Notes: generated from the letters alone by a model not told the origin. 64,000 nucleotides of DNA from Chroococcidiopsis thermalis PCC 7203 (GCF_000317125.1 NC_019695.1:794336-858335), one strand, 5' to 3'; counted from the first letter of the stretch, positions 9,462-18,365 are shown. A program made the numbers and translations.

Positions 9462-9489
9462 GTAGGGGCGCACAGCTGTGCGCCCCTAC
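9462..9489. repeat. 28-bp palindrome, GTAGGGGCGCAC family
   Basis: GTAGGGGCGCAC, AGCT, GTGCGCCCCTAC: fully palindromic. Lies five bases after the ammonia-lyase stop and upstream of the ligase start, so it could be a processing or attenuation hairpin between these two genes. Confidence 0.9.
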
Positions 9490-9493
9490 CAAT

Positions 9494-11188
9494 TTATTTT
9501 TTCAAACTAGACAAAACACTTTGCATTGCTGCCACAATCCGACCACCAGAGGCAATATCAGCGGCAATGCGAGCAATATGATCGTCTAGCGGTTGCTCGT
9601 TATCGTTGCGGATGTAGGGACGATCTGCTGAAGGTGGTACGCCAACGACCTCGCGCACGGCTAGGTACAACTCTCTGGTTGTAGGTGAAACGCACTCGCT
9701 TGCGTCGTAATGGTCTGCAATTAAGTGCGTCCGCAAATCGACAGCTTGAACTCCAAACATCAGCGCCACTGCCATATATTGCTGGAAGATCTCGATCGAT
9801 CGCCGTGCTAAATTGGCGGAAGCAAATCCTTGGCTGTTGATATTTTGGTTGAATTGTTCGGCATGGGTGGGGTAGCGATCGGCGATCGAGTTGCCATAGA
9901 ACGATAATATTGGCATGATCGAGTTGCCAGTAATTTGCAGTGCCTTCAAGCCCATATTGACGCTGCGCTCTCTGTTACCAACTAAAGACGCTGATAGCCC
10001 GTGGTTAAATTCGGGAGCGACCAAAAGCGCAATTTGGACATCGAGATGCTTGGCTAACATCCCCATGTGGTAGCGCAGGCGATCCATTCCCATGCCTACG
10101 TACTGTCCGAGGAAGTTGCCACCGTGGTAGCTAGCTTGTTGCTCGGCATCGATTAGGGGATTGTCAGTCACCGAGTTCATTTCTTGCTCGATTTGAGTCG
10201 TAATCTCTGCCAAACCATCGACGATGGGACCCATATACTGGGGCAAGCAACGCAGGGAATAACGATCTTGGATCGGATCTCCACCGCGATAGTCATGCGA
10301 GCCATTTAACTCATCGCGGATTAACAGCGAACCCACCAAAAGATCGAGCATTTGACTAGCTGCCCACTTTTGCCCAGGATGCGGTTTGCGATCGTGGATA
10401 AACGGGTGGAATGATTGATTCGTCCCGTACAAACCTTGAATCGCAAGGGCGTGCGCTCCCATTGAGAGTGCGAGGAGAACTCTCGCGTCGTAAACGCAAT
10501 TTGCCGCAATCCCCGTCATTACCGAAGTCCCGTTCATCATCGCCAGCCCTTCTTTAGGTAGGAGTGGCAATGGTTGTAATCCCAGTCGATTTAGAGCTGT
10601 GGGAGCATCAACCTCTTCCCCGTTGAAGTCAACTTTATAACAGGTATCGAGTCCGGTAATTGCCCCTGTAATGTATGCCAAAGGCGTGAGATCGCCACTC
10701 GCCCCAATTGAGCCAAATTCATGAACGTGTGGCGTGACATCGGCATTCAAGAAAGTTTCTACGCGCCGGATCAGTTCGAGCCGAATCGCTGACGCTCCAT
10801 ACATATGGGAATTAGCCCGCAAGAGCATCGCCGCTCGTACGTCTGGTTTCGACAACTTTTGTCCCGCGCCTGCTTTGTGATACCAAATCAAGTTATTTTG
10901 CAACAGTTGAGCGGATTCAGGCGAAATTACAACATTCGCCATGCCACCAAAACCAGATGTTACGCCGTAAATTGGCGCTCCCGATGCCACAGCCTCAGCA
11001 ATGTAGTCGCACGATGCCTGAACGCCTTGCAAAACATCTTCGCGATCGCTCAAGCGCACTTTTGCGCCATGCCGTGCCACGCTCACGACATCATCTATGG
11101 TCAGGCTATTATCACCGACAACGACAGTCTTATTCGGATCGTTAACTAAAGGCAGTGACTTGTTTGTTTGGAAATCAACTACGTTCAT
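9494..11188 (-). CDS. Aromatic amino-acid ammonia-lyase (PAL/TAL/HAL family)
   Basis: A 564-residue protein, the length of characterised cyanobacterial PALs (about 567). The MIO cofactor triad Ala-Ser-Gly lies in SIGASGDLTPLAYITG (ASG at about 163-165). The catalytic Tyr is in APIYGVTSGFGG (Tyr74). Other family blocks are GLAMMNGTSVMTG, NSVTDNPLID, QDRYSLRCLPQY and NQNINSQG. Reaction: removal of ammonia from Phe, Tyr or His to give cinnamate, p-coumarate or urocanate. Overall it resembles Anabaena/Nostoc PAL, but the substrate-selectivity pair is Tyr-His (residues 103-104) where I recall Phe-Leu in those PALs; His there favours Tyr. The ATG at 11188 is chosen over a distant upstream start because it matches the family N-terminus. 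Upstream lie a terminator and an RNA-like element. Confidence 0.93.
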   Translation of the reverse strand: MNVVDFQTNKSLPLVNDPNKTVVVGDNSLTIDDVVSVARHGAKVRLSDREDVLQGVQASCDYIAEAVASGAPIYGVTSGFGGMANVVISPESAQLLQNNLIWYHKAGAGQKLSKPDVRAAMLLRANSHMYGASAIRLELIRRVETFLNADVTPHVHEFGSIGASGDLTPLAYITGAITGLDTCYKVDFNGEEVDAPTALNRLGLQPLPLLPKEGLAMMNGTSVMTGIAANCVYDARVLLALSMGAHALAIQGLYGTNQSFHPFIHDRKPHPGQKWAASQMLDLLVGSLLIRDELNGSHDYRGGDPIQDRYSLRCLPQYMGPIVDGLAEITTQIEQEMNSVTDNPLIDAEQQASYHGGNFLGQYVGMGMDRLRYHMGMLAKHLDVQIALLVAPEFNHGLSASLVGNRERSVNMGLKALQITGNSIMPILSFYGNSIADRYPTHAEQFNQNINSQGFASANLARRSIEIFQQYMAVALMFGVQAVDLRTHLIADHYDASECVSPTTRELYLAVREVVGVPPSADRPYIRNDNEQPLDDHIARIAADIASGGRIVAAMQSVLSSLKK

Positions 11189-11414
11189 GTAGAAATTCTC
11201 TGTAGAGGACAAAAGCAATTCGCAATTCGCAATTAAATTCAAGTGCGCTCCGACTGATTTACCCAATCGCGCTGTTTCGACAATCAAATGCAATCAAATG
11301 TTCAACTCGCCCGTTTAAAAAGCTGGTAAAAAGCTGATTCGCTGACCGCGCGGCGCGAGGGAACAGGCAACCCGTTCCCCGCTTACTGCATAACCTGTGC
11401 GAAATTTAGATATG

Positions 11415-11440
11415 CAAAAAAGGCGCGATATTTCGCGCCT
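11415..11440 (-). terminator. Intrinsic terminator-type hairpin with U-run (minus strand)
   Basis: On the minus strand AGGCGCGA-AATA-TCGCGCCT is a perfect 8-bp GC-rich stem with a four-base loop, followed directly by a T-run (TTTTTT). It lies about 230 bases upstream of the ammonia-lyase ATG and downstream of the RNA-like element at 11555-11613. It may end a transcript from the small membrane gene, or form the off-state of a leader controlling the lyase. Confidence 0.8.
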
Positions 11441-11554
11441 TCATACAACTAAATAATAAATATTGTTTGACTCGTGTTGAGGATGGGACTATTATCTGAC
11501 TATCTGACCGAGCAGCTCATTTCCAAAAAGTAACAATACTTCTAACTCACTAGG

Positions 11555-11613
11555 ACTGTTAAACTGCACTCTCGGTGTCGTTTCTAACAACCCACAATGC
11601 CATGCACTGGGAT
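11555..11613 (-). ncRNA. Putative structured RNA element, copy 1
   Basis: Read on the minus strand: CAGTGCATGGCATTG hairpin, then GGGTTGTTAGA, the block GACACCGAGAGTGCA, then TTTAACAG closing a second stem (GTTAGA with TTTAAC). The same order of blocks with compensating changes occurs at 49134-49199, and in both places a strong terminator and a gene follow on the same strand. Not recognised as a known riboswitch or cyanobacterial sRNA family. Strand is inferred from the terminators. Confidence 0.5.
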
Positions 11614-11707
11614 AAGTAAACTAGTAAGTTGTATACGTTACTTATAACGAAAAATACTGCGATTGTCAAACAATTTTCGGATGAATAGACTCACCAGTAA
11701 AGATCGT

Positions 11708-11908
11708 TCATGCGGTTGGATGCTCGATCCGTTGTGACAATACATATTGTTCTGGGTATGGTTCGGGATCGTTCGCAGATGAATCGATCGCGGTAGCACT
11801 CGTAGTATTGTGAAAGGAAAATATACCGCGAGTGTAGTCCCACACGAGAGCGATCGCAAAGATCGTAATTATCAGTAAAAATCCCACTAGCAGTAAAATC
11901 AACAACAT
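11708..11908 (-). CDS. Small single-span membrane protein, unknown function
   Basis: A 66-residue protein. Residues 1-23 are almost purely hydrophobic (MLLILLLVGFLLIITIF) and form one transmembrane span or an uncleaved anchor, followed by a polar, acidic and Pro-rich tail. The start is supported by GAAAGG eight bases before the ATG. Two other short frames overlap it but lack this combination. It lies upstream of the RNA-like element and the ammonia-lyase on the same strand. Function not recognised. Confidence 0.55.
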   Translation of the reverse strand: MLLILLLVGFLLIITIFAIALVWDYTRGIFSFHNTTSATAIDSSANDPEPYPEQYVLSQRIEHPTA

Positions 11909-12007
11909 TATTACGCCCTTTCAGCAAAAATTATGTAACTGAATATACGCAAACAAATCGTCACTCTAAACACTGTATTGTTTTTGACGCTCGAACTTAG
12001 TGAAGAA

Positions 12008-13012
12008 TTAGTAAAGATGTCGATGAAAAAAGTTTTCTAACTGCGCCAGTAGCAAGGGAGAATCAAATTTTTTCCCGTGTCCGCCGCCTTTCACAATTTC
12101 TAATGACACCTCCACTCCCGCCTGCTGTAGCGCCTCAAACAATAATTGACTTTGATTGAGCGGCACTATAAAGTCATCATCTGCATGGAAAATCGCGAAA
12201 GGGGGAGCATCTTCATTGACATAAGCGATCGGGTTTGCCTGCATTGCTTTTTCCTGATTTTCTTCAACAATTCCGCCAATCAGCAATGCTTCGGGAGCAT
12301 CAGCTGCGCTATGGGATATCTGTCGAGGAAAGTCATTTATGCGGCTGAAATCTGTAGGACCAAACCAGTCGCACACAGCTTGGACGCGACTAGAAAAATT
12401 CTCCCAGCCCCCCTCACCTTCCAATTCCTTAACACCAGCAGTTGTCCCCAAAAGCGCTGCTAAATGACCGCCCGCCGACCTACCCCAGACTCCAATGCGA
12501 TCGCAATTTAGATGCAATTCTTTCGCATGAGCGCGCAAAAAACGCACTGCACATTTACAATCTTCAATTTGGGCTGGAAAAATTGCTTCATGACTCAAGC
12601 GATATTCAATGCTAGCGCACAAATATCCTTGGCGAGCAAAGGGCAGTAACAGTTCGATTCCTTGCTCTTTACTTCCTTCCATCCACGCTCCACCATGTAT
12701 CCATATTAGAGCAGGCATGGGCATTTCAGGTAAGATTTTAGGGTGGAGAATGTTCATTTTTAGCGGGCGCTGTCTACCCCGAGTAAATGAGATATCCCGC
12801 CGATAAATTAAGTCATGAGGAATTTTAGTTTTCTGGAATTTGTAGTGAAAAAGATTGAATTTGGGAAGTCGTAGGGGCGGGTTTCTACAGGATATCCCTG
12901 AAACAACCCAGAATTGTGCGGATAAACCCGCCCGTACGGAAGTCGGGAATCGGAAATTGCTTGTTAACTCAGCTTTTATATAATTCATCATTAGTAGGGT
13001 GGGCAATGCCAT
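12008..13012 (-). CDS. Alpha/beta-hydrolase esterase (BD-FAE/lipase-like) with repeat-derived N-terminus
   Basis: A 334-residue frame. The hydrolase domain starts near residue 62: IWIHGGAWMEG (HGG oxyanion motif), GVWGRSAGGHLAALLG (GxSxG nucleophile), FHADDDFIVP (Asp) and GGGHGKKF (His). Family knowledge: hydrolysis of short-chain or aryl esters. That fits removal of acyl or hydroxycinnamoyl groups from the polysaccharide made here, but this is inference. Residues about 25-47 are encoded by a 67-bp MITE-like element (12871-12937) with a 7-bp target duplication. The true start is therefore uncertain. The ATG at 13012 has AAGGG five bases upstream; without the insertion this frame would not join the hydrolase frame. 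Confidence 0.8.
   Translation of the reverse strand: MALPTLLMMNYIKAELTSNFRFPTSVRAGLSAQFWVVSGISCRNPPLRLPKFNLFHYKFQKTKIPHDLIYRRDISFTRGRQRPLKMNILHPKILPEMPMPALIWIHGGAWMEGSKEQGIELLLPFARQGYLCASIEYRLSHEAIFPAQIEDCKCAVRFLRAHAKELHLNCDRIGVWGRSAGGHLAALLGTTAGVKELEGEGGWENFSSRVQAVCDWFGPTDFSRINDFPRQISHSAADAPEALLIGGIVEENQEKAMQANPIAYVNEDAPPFAIFHADDDFIVPLNQSQLLFEALQQAGVEVSLEIVKGGGHGKKFDSPLLLAQLENFFHRHLY
12871..12937. mobile_element. MITE-like element with 14-bp terminal inverted repeats and 7-bp TSD
   Basis: Begins GTAGGGGCGGGTTT and ends AAACCCGCCCGTAC, inverted repeats with one mismatch. It is flanked on both sides by GGAAGTC (12864-12870 and 12938-12944), a 7-bp direct repeat read as a target-site duplication. 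A relative with the same ends is at 58069-58136. It carries no transposase and must have been moved in trans. It lies inside the 5' part of the esterase frame. Confidence 0.75.
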
Positions 13013-13223
13013 GTTACCCTTGTTTACTATGTTTTTGGGTAGGCATCAATTATTTTTAATACTTCAAATTTAACGCTTAAATTTTACTGAATATATATTT
13101 TCAACTTTGTCAAGTCAAACAATATTAGTTTGAATAATATCAATTCATCGAATTAGTAGATGCAGCCCGTGAAAGTGAGCCATCTCAATCATAGTGTTTA
13201 TTGGCTACTGAGCCATCTTCTAT

Positions 13224-14066
13224 TCAATCACGCGGAGCAATATCTTCGTATCTAGCGTTAGCATCTCCAACCCTAACTTCATCAAAATAAAGTTCTCTTT
13301 CGCTAATGGTCGATTTATCTGGGTAGTTTTTCCAATCACCCTTATATATTCCAATTTTGAGATATGGTCCCCTCGCATCATTATAGTTATTCGGTCCATT
13401 TCTGCTCACAACTAATTTGCCATCTTGCCAAACCTCCAATCGACCATTTGAACCACTAGACCACTTAACACGAAACACGAAGTCTGTCCACTTTCCGGTT
13501 TGGTAAAGACCTAAATCTACTACCTCTTTACCTTCTGGAACTACTGTAACTCGTTTTGAGTCCCATTTTCTGTTTAAAATGAATTTACCATCTTTTGTAC
13601 TGAGAGAAAGAGCTGGAGATTTCCATTTTTCTCCTAAGTTCTTATCTGGTAAATCGTGCCATTGAGCGATAATTTCACTAGATGGATCTTGTTGGTAATC
13701 AGAAGGTAAGAAAACACTAAATCCATACCATATTTCTGAATCTGGCGGAACTTCTCCAAGTTTCAATTCGGCACGCTTCACACCATATAGGCGAGCATCC
13801 TCTTTTTTCAGAGTAAACTTAATAGCTTGGTTTCCTGCGCGGATAGGAGAGTTGACAATCTCAGCTGAATAGTTACAGCAAAGTTCTGTTCCCCATTCAG
13901 AGTAACCCGATTCAAAATCACTGAGAAAAACGAGAGTGTCACTTTTGACTTTACTACTCAAAGGCATCAACCAAATTGTTACCAAGACTAGAAGTAACTT
14001 CGTTATCGATCTAAGAAATACAAAATCTATCCACTGTTGATGTCGATCGCGATGATTATTAAACAT
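13224..14066 (-). CDS. Secreted polysaccharide lyase (heparin-lyase-like jelly roll)
   Basis: A 280-residue protein. Residues about 18-42 (FLRSITKLLLVLVTIWLMPL) are a signal peptide or anchor after a charged N-terminus. Then comes a beta-rich domain with FLSDFESGYSEWGTE, KRAELKLGEVP, EIWYGFSVFLPSDY, AQWHDLPD, WTDFVFRVKW and GPYLKIGIYKG, the pattern of the Polysacc_lyase (PF14099) family. Expected role: cleavage of uronic-acid-containing polysaccharide in the periplasm or outside. It is related to, but distinct from, the pair at 34013-34837 and 36515-37324. Next to a uronic-acid-forming dehydrogenase and Kdo genes it probably trims or releases the cell's own polymer. Confidence 0.85.
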   Translation of the reverse strand: MFNNHRDRHQQWIDFVFLRSITKLLLVLVTIWLMPLSSKVKSDTLVFLSDFESGYSEWGTELCCNYSAEIVNSPIRAGNQAIKFTLKKEDARLYGVKRAELKLGEVPPDSEIWYGFSVFLPSDYQQDPSSEIIAQWHDLPDKNLGEKWKSPALSLSTKDGKFILNRKWDSKRVTVVPEGKEVVDLGLYQTGKWTDFVFRVKWSSGSNGRLEVWQDGKLVVSRNGPNNYNDARGPYLKIGIYKGDWKNYPDKSTISERELYFDEVRVGDANARYEDIAPRD

Positions 14067-14186
14067 TCTCTAACCTCTAAATTATGCAAAGTGAATTGAC
14101 TCCACTTTTTCAATGGATTAGTAGAAATGCTGAGGTGATTTGACATAATTCCTCTCCCTGATTTGTAATCGTAGGTTCAAATGCGA

Positions 14187-15422
14187 TTAGACGAGAACGG
14201 AATTTAAGTTTCTAATTTCCTGAATTGTAGATAGGAGATCGGCTTCGTGTTGGCTTCTACTTTCTACATGGTCGGGATAAAAGAATTGTTGTACTATGTC
14301 GCTACCAAAGCCCAGAGTACAACGGGTATCTAAAACAAATTCCAGCGTTAAACAAGCAGAACTAAACGTAAAAACTCTAGGATTTTGCAGATTTTTCAAG
14401 TCTGTGTTTAAGAAAACTTCCATGAAAATTAATTCAAATGGAAGATAAAACAAAAAGTCTTCAGCTAGCAGAATTACATCTGCATAAAGAGCGCTAAGAT
14501 TAGACTTTAATTGCAGTAACTTCTCTCTGGAATTTCTAGGGTGTGGTTTAATTAAGAGAACTTCATCGGGACGAATTCCTCTAGTGACCAAAAACTCTCG
14601 ATAGGCAGCAATTTCATTTTCTGGTGATATTCTACCCGACTCAGAGAAATTACTCGTGAGTAAAATTGACGTGGGAGCAGTTTGGATGCGATCGCGTAGG
14701 TTTTCGATATAACTAATATCGATAAACTCAGATAGCTTGGCGCTTAACTTTTGAAAAGTTTCTCGGTAAACATCCCTGTCAAGAATAATCGTTGGAATTG
14801 CCGGTTCTTGTCCAAAAGCAAATGGCAGCGAGAAATAACCAATGTCTAGCTTTTGTTCGCTCAGCGATCGCTTGCGAGGGAGAAATTCTCTGAGTTTGTC
14901 CTTTGACGACTTATAGATAAAGTCTAGATAATTACGCGAATCTCTCAATAAATTAGCTTTAGGGAAAGCCGATTGTGCCGTGTAAACTCCAATGCCGTTA
15001 CCGTAGCAAATCTTTTCGGCATCTTGATAGAGATTCATCACCAACTGGTCTTCAAAATCGTATTCATGCGCTAGAAAAATCTCATCAAAATGCTGACTCC
15101 CGGTTAATGCATGAACCAAGTCAGTCACTTTAGATAAACCAGACTGCTTCACTTTTTGGGAAATTGCTTGTTTTTGCTCCAAGGGCATATAAGCAACTTT
15201 TTCCCAAGTGCAAATCGACCGAGCCATTTGTTCAATCAAAGCAGCAAATTCCTCACTTTGTCCTTGGGGAGCAAATAGAGGAGTAATTAGCAGGTAGTTT
15301 TCGTACTGCAAATTCTGGTCTTGTCGCGTCTTTTCTCGATAATTCATGACTGACAAAACCGTGACGAGTTGAATGCTACCAAAACATACGACAAGCCGCT
15401 TAATTGTTTTTGATGTTGACAT
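14187..15422 (-). CDS. GT52/polysialyltransferase-like glycosyltransferase
   Basis: A 411-residue protein. The N-terminus KRLVVCFGSIQLVTVLSV matches the first strand of GT52/polysialyltransferase proteins (a C-x-x-x-Q-L pattern). A C-terminal LLIKPHPRNSREKL carries the His-Pro motif that binds CMP-sugar donors in polysialyltransferases and capsular Kdo/sialyl transferases. No signal peptide. Its downstream neighbours on the operon side are kdsC, kdsA, kdsB and kdsD, which make CMP-Kdo. It is therefore a good candidate for the transferase using CMP-Kdo; this is inference from donor class and context. It starts at ATG 15422, 24 bases after kdsC. Confidence 0.65.
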   Translation of the reverse strand: MSTSKTIKRLVVCFGSIQLVTVLSVMNYREKTRQDQNLQYENYLLITPLFAPQGQSEEFAALIEQMARSICTWEKVAYMPLEQKQAISQKVKQSGLSKVTDLVHALTGSQHFDEIFLAHEYDFEDQLVMNLYQDAEKICYGNGIGVYTAQSAFPKANLLRDSRNYLDFIYKSSKDKLREFLPRKRSLSEQKLDIGYFSLPFAFGQEPAIPTIILDRDVYRETFQKLSAKLSEFIDISYIENLRDRIQTAPTSILLTSNFSESGRISPENEIAAYREFLVTRGIRPDEVLLIKPHPRNSREKLLQLKSNLSALYADVILLAEDFLFYLPFELIFMEVFLNTDLKNLQNPRVFTFSSACLTLEFVLDTRCTLGFGSDIVQQFFYPDHVESRSQHEADLLSTIQEIRNLNSVLV

Positions 15423-15445
15423 ACTTGATTTCTATGCGAGTGAAT

Positions 15446-16012
15446 TTATTTCACCGTTTGGAGGGCAACAATAAGATCGCAGATCTCACGAACTGCACCT
15501 TGTCCTCCTGGTAATTTAGTGATGTAAAGAGCGCAGTCTTGATTGGCACGCATGGCATCAGCTACCGTTAAAGGACAGCCAACAACGTGCATGACTTCTA
15601 GATCGTTAATGTCATCACCAACATATGCCACTTGAGACAAAGATATGTCTAAGTTTTGACACAGATGAATTAGAGTCGGTAATTTATCTTTAATCCCCAG
15701 ATAAGCGCGATCAATTCCTAAATCTTTGGCGCGATGAAGAGTGGATGAAAAGGACTTAGCTGTAATAATGGCAACTTCTACGCCAGAGTACATCAATCGC
15801 TTTAATCCTTGACCATCCTTAATGTTAAATCGCTGTTGAACCTCACCGCTTTCGGAGTAGTAAAGACCTCCATCCGTGAGGACACCATCAACATCAAGAA
15901 CTAGTAATTTGACTTGCGACAAGCGTGCATCTCTCTCAGAAATATTGTGCGAATCTCCTTGAAAGCTGCTATGCGATCGCAATTCGGGTTCAAATTCAAA
16001 AATGGTTGTCAT
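15446..16012 (-). CDS. kdsC: 3-deoxy-D-manno-octulosonate-8-phosphate phosphatase
   Basis: A 188-residue HAD-superfamily (C0 type) protein. Motif I LLVLDVDGVLTDGGLYYS supplies the nucleophile Asp, IITAKSF is motif II, and VAYVGDDINDLEVM is motif IV. FNIKDGQGLKRL and the terminal PGGQGAVREICD are typical of KdsC. Reaction: Kdo-8-phosphate + H2O to Kdo + phosphate. The ATG at 16012 starts one base after the kdsA stop, so the pair is translationally coupled; a TTG three codons upstream is less likely. The N-terminal 30 residues before motif I are longer than in E. coli KdsC. Confidence 0.95.
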   Translation of the reverse strand: MTTIFEFEPELRSHSSFQGDSHNISERDARLSQVKLLVLDVDGVLTDGGLYYSESGEVQQRFNIKDGQGLKRLMYSGVEVAIITAKSFSSTLHRAKDLGIDRAYLGIKDKLPTLIHLCQNLDISLSQVAYVGDDINDLEVMHVVGCPLTVADAMRANQDCALYITKLPGGQGAVREICDLIVALQTVK

Positions 16013-16013
16013 G

Positions 16014-16961
<948 letters not shown>

Positions 16962-16964
16962 CTA

Positions 16965-18365
16965 CTACCTAGCAACGGGCGCAACGTCTTTGTTGTTAGC
17001 GCGATCGCTGCCCGCAAATGGCAAGATTTTCTTAGCAGGCTGTTTCTTCTGCCAAGAAATCCCTTCATAGTTAGCCAAGCCTGTAACGGCAGACTCGTTG
17101 CTCAACCGCACCAAGTCGAGAACGGCAACGTGACTCTTGAGTCCTTGTATGTTGGTGAATTCCGGTCGTTTTTGAGTAATGACTAGAGTTTGGCATTCAT
17201 TTAATACGCTATCGATATCCGTGCGCAAAATCCGATCGATTTGCGGTAGCTGGCGTTGCAGGTATTCTAAGTTGCTGCCCAATAGCACCTCTAGATTTAC
17301 GTCTGGATCGTAGACCGATATTTCTAAGCCATCCTGCCACAACTGACGGATGAGGCTGATAACGGGACTTTCGCGCAGATCGTCCGTACCTGCTTTAAAA
17401 CTCAAACCCAAGATACCGACGTGCTTAGCACCAGTTTCGTGAATTTTGATCCGCGCTGCTTCAACTTGCAACGTGTTGCTGGGCAGTACTGAATCTAGAA
17501 TCGGGATTTCAACCCCCAACTGCCGAGCGTTGAAAATGAGAGAGCGCAAGTCTTTTGGTAAACAAGAGCCACCAAAAGCAAATCCAGGCTTGAGATAGGC
17601 AGGGGAGATATTGAGCTTAGTATCGGCACAAACGAGCTGCATCAGGACGTGACTATCTATTCCCAGGCGATCGCAAATCCGACCAATTTCATTACTAAAC
17701 CCGATCTTGAGGGCGTGAAATGTATTGTTAACTACCTTCAACAATTCCGCTTCCTCCAATGCCACGCGATGTAAAGGAGCCTGGATATTGCTATAGAGTT
17801 GAGCGATCGCATCACCCGAGCGTTTGTCTAATTCCCCAATTACGGTATAAGGAGGCGCGTGAAAATCTGTGACTGCTTCCGTCTCGCGCAGAAATTCTGG
17901 ATTGACTACCAAACCAAAGTCCTCGCCAGCAGAACGCAGCGAATGCTGTTCTAGCAATGGTAGGAGAAAATCGCGGGTTACGCCAGGAAAAACCGTACTG
18001 CGGAGAACGACAACGTGATAGCGTTGTGAATGCTTCAACCCGCTACCGATCTGTTGGGCAACTCCTTTTATATAGTTGAGCATTGGACTACCATCCGCCA
18101 TGCTAGGCGTACCAACGCAGATGAGAGAAGCATCAGCCTCAGCAACGTATTGTTCGCCATCCGTTACAGCCCGTAACCGTCCTTGAGCGATTCCTTGCTG
18201 AATTAACTCATCTAAATCGGGTTCTTTCAACGGACTGCGCCCGCTATTAAAAACTTTTACCTTTTCTGGGTTGAGTTCTACACCTATAACATCATGTCCG
18301 GCTTGCGCCAAGCAAGCAGCAACAACTGTACCGACGTAACCTAAACCCCAAACGATAACGCGCAT
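16965..18365 (-). CDS. GDP-mannose 6-dehydrogenase-like nucleotide-sugar dehydrogenase
   Basis: A 466-residue protein. The Rossmann start RVIVWGLGYVGTVVAACLA binds NAD. ICVGTPS, RSTVFPG, NPEFLRE, the catalytic block FAFGGSCLPKDLRSL with its Cys, and GLSFKAGTDDLRESP follow. The pattern VIGELDK and FGGSCLPKD is closer to Pseudomonas AlgD than to UDP-glucose dehydrogenase. Reaction: GDP-mannose (or UDP-glucose) to the uronic acid with 2 NAD. The ATG at 18365 is chosen: the frame is open for 67 more codons upstream, but that part runs through intergenic repeat DNA (18437-18504) and into kdsB. It would supply a uronic acid for the polymer that the lyases cut. Confidence 0.9.
   Translation of the reverse strand: MRVIVWGLGYVGTVVAACLAQAGHDVIGVELNPEKVKVFNSGRSPLKEPDLDELIQQGIAQGRLRAVTDGEQYVAEADASLICVGTPSMADGSPMLNYIKGVAQQIGSGLKHSQRYHVVVLRSTVFPGVTRDFLLPLLEQHSLRSAGEDFGLVVNPEFLRETEAVTDFHAPPYTVIGELDKRSGDAIAQLYSNIQAPLHRVALEEAELLKVVNNTFHALKIGFSNEIGRICDRLGIDSHVLMQLVCADTKLNISPAYLKPGFAFGGSCLPKDLRSLIFNARQLGVEIPILDSVLPSNTLQVEAARIKIHETGAKHVGILGLSFKAGTDDLRESPVISLIRQLWQDGLEISVYDPDVNLEVLLGSNLEYLQRQLPQIDRILRTDIDSVLNECQTLVITQKRPEFTNIQGLKSHVAVLDLVRLSNESAVTGLANYEGISWQKKQPAKKILPFAGSDRANNKDVAPVAR

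Noticed and set aside
11638-11927. Two further short minus-strand frames overlapping 11708-11908
   Set aside because: They lack a ribosome-binding site and protein-like composition; only the frame with GAAAGG and a membrane span is kept.
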